Under the pieces are notes generated by a model. It was not told where the DNA came from. It worked only from the letters and a program-made list of their open reading frames with translations, and made no database searches. From positions 1 through 64,000 of the forward strand of contig CAKSLU010000001.1 of NCBI GenBank assembly GCA_934474225.1: a stretch of 64,000 nt of DNA. The letters are read 5' to 3'. This document shows, piece by piece, positions 63,062-64,000 of this stretch (position 1 is the stretch's first letter; the number at the start of each line of letters is the position of its first letter). Both the position numbers and the translations under genes were made by a program. This DNA is from an uncultured Eubacteriales bacterium. GTDB taxonomy: Bacteria; Bacillota; Clostridia; Oscillospirales; CAG-272.

Positions 63062-63174
63062 GCGACAAGGGAGCCGCGGACGAAGTTTTTTCGTCTGCGG
63101 TTTTCTCATTTTTATGTCACATACGGGCGACAAGGAGGTCGCCCGGGCATCGGCGTTTTATGCCGCCGCCCGGG
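63062..63174 (+). promoter_or_regulatory. glnN leader: two hexaloop hairpins each overlapping a competing stem
   Basis: Hairpin 1: GCGAC, loop AAGGGA, GCCGC (63062-63077, one A-C mismatch). Its 3' arm is shared with a terminator CCGCGGACGAA (63074-63084)/TTCGTCTGCGG (63090-63100) followed by TTTTCTCATTTTT. Hairpin 2: CGGGCGAC, loop AAGGAG, GTCGCCCG (63124-63145, eight perfect pairs). Its 3' arm overlaps CCCGGGC (63142-63148)/GCCCGGG (63168-63174), with an inner CGGC/GCCG stem. Both hexaloops have A at position 1 and G at position 4, the ANTAR recognition pattern. Confidence 0.65.
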
Positions 63175-63213
63175 TCTCCCTGCCGCTCAATTTTTATTTT
63201 AAGGAGAAAGAAC

Positions 63214-64000
63214 ATGACAAGCGTAACTGAACTTTTCGGCTCAATGGTTTTCGACGACAGGACCATGGAAGCGCGGCTTCCGAAAGAGACCTATCGTGCG
63301 CTTCAGCAGACGATCAAAAAAGGGAAGCACCTCGACATCGAGGTTGCCACTGTCGTCGCCAATGCGATGAAGGATTGGGCGATCGAACGCGGCGCAACGC
63401 ATTTCACGCACTGGTTCCAGCCGATGACGGGTATCACGGCGGAGAAGCATGACAGCTTCATTTCTCCGAAGGACGGCGGCAAGATTATCATGGAATTCTC
63501 CGGCAAGGAGCTTATCAAGGGCGAACCGGACGCTTCCTCGTTCCCCTCGGGCGGCCTGCGTGCGACCTTTGAGGCGAGAGGCTATACCGCATGGGACGCA
63601 ACCTCCTATGCCTTCATCAAGGACGGCGTGCTCTGCATTCCGACGGTCTTCTGCTCCTACGGCGGCGAGGCGCTTGACCAGAAGACCGCGCTGCTGCGCT
63701 CCATGGAGGCGATCAACCGCCAGGCGCTCCGCGTGCTGCATCTCTTCGGCAATGCGGATGTGACGAGCGTCAAGACGACGGTGGGGCCAGAGCAGGAGTA
63801 CTTCCTTGTGGACAAGGATATGTTCGACCGCCGCAAGGATTTGATTTACACCGGCAGAACGCTGTTCGGCGCGCGTGCACCGAAGGGGCAGGAGCTGGAC
63901 GACCACTACTTCGGCGCGATTAAGCCCCGCGTTGCGGCATTCATGAAGGAGCTGAACGCCGAGCTGTGGAAACTCGGCATCCTCGCAAAGACCGAGCACA
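63214..64000 (+). CDS. glnN: Glutamine synthetase type III (partial, runs off the window)
   Basis: The first 262 codons of a [25 protein letters not shown] is the family start; [32 protein letters not shown] and [20 protein letters not shown] are signature blocks of the ~700-residue GSIII class, with [13 protein letters not shown] as the catalytic Glu region. AAGGAG lies upstream of ATG 63214. It is divergent from the GSI gene, so the organism has two forms of the enzyme controlled side by side. Confidence 0.95.
   Translation, partial: MTSVTELFGSMVFDDRTMEARLPKETYRALQQTIKKGKHLDIEVATVVANAMKDWAIERGATHFTHWFQPMTGITAEKHDSFISPKDGGKIIMEFSGKELIKGEPDASSFPSGGLRATFEARGYTAWDATSYAFIKDGVLCIPTVFCSYGGEALDQKTALLRSMEAINRQALRVLHLFGNADVTSVKTTVGPEQEYFLVDKDMFDRRKDLIYTGRTLFGARAPKGQELDDHYFGAIKPRVAAFMKELNAELWKLGILAKTEH

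Noticed and set aside
63132..63138. AAGGAGG in the glnN leader read as a ribosome-binding site for a leader peptide
   Set aside because: No start codon follows at suitable distance, and the sequence is the loop of a perfect eight-base-pair stem; the real ribosome site is at 63201-63206.
62463..63230. 255-codon plus-strand frame through the glnA-glnN intergenic region
   Set aside because: It is antisense to glnA at its start and then crosses two promoters and the leader structures; it has no ribosome site and no domain pattern.

Overview
The window looks like chromosomal DNA of a GC-rich, low-copy-repeat member of the Bacillota, class Clostridia, probably Oscillospirales-like and gut-associated. 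This is inferred from gene families and gene order: nusB-xseA-xseB-ispA-tlyA-nadK-argR-recN, a homodimeric glycyl-tRNA synthetase, an archaeal-type phosphoglycerate mutase, a type III glutamine synthetase, ANTAR control, and frequent AGGAGG-type ribosome sites with TTGACA/17/TATAAT promoters. No rRNA, insertion sequence, prophage, integrase or CRISPR array was seen.

Layout. 1-13.8 kb (+): a dense housekeeping run from the nusB end through an M22-like protein, exonuclease VII, prenyl synthase, TlyA, NAD kinase, ArgR, RecN, TyrRS, MurB, WhiA and DnaE. 13.8-20.3 kb: a BofC-like membrane protein (-), then PBP1A, an HPr-like protein, purB and purA (+). 20.3-22.1 kb: a HAD nucleotidase (+) and an AT-rich AraC/GyrI regulator (-) that looks foreign. 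22.1-32.6 kb (-): apgM, lepB, rbgA, rnhB, yraN, dipeptidase, thrC, a phosphoesterase, tig, clpP and clpX. 32.8-34.5 kb (+): rplS, thiN and a HAD phosphatase. 34.6-36.9 kb (-): a GH43 enzyme and an RlmD-like methyltransferase. 37.1-47.3 kb (+): an LCP protein, glyQS, a DUF4430 lipoprotein and a TetR regulator, then an envelope operon of an HdeD-like protein, an MMPL/RND protein and a very large GLUG/coiled-coil surface protein. 47.4-48.9 kb: an iron-sulfur flavoprotein, tRNA-Leu and tRNA-Ala, and a small structured accessory patch with a two-gene ribbon-helix-helix cassette. 49-51.9 kb: feoA/feoB divergent from a DtxR-type regulator. 51.9-59.2 kb: an AraC regulator divergent from a glycyl radical enzyme and a 1374-residue secreted protein. 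59.3-64 kb: pyrG, then a nitrogen locus with glnA and an ANTAR regulator (-) divergent from a type III glutamine synthetase (+) that runs off the window.

The most interesting signal is at the end. The leaders of both glutamine synthetase genes contain hairpins with hexaloops of the form AAGGNN (A at loop position 1, G at position 4), each overlapping a competing terminator-like stem. The adjacent ANTAR protein has a receiver domain that has lost its phosphorylation residues. Together they look like a compact antitermination circuit controlling both enzymes. Other loci worth attention are the orphan glycyl radical enzyme next to the beta-helix/GH43-like secreted protein, the MMPL plus GLUG/coiled-coil operon, and the structured patch beside tRNA-Ala.
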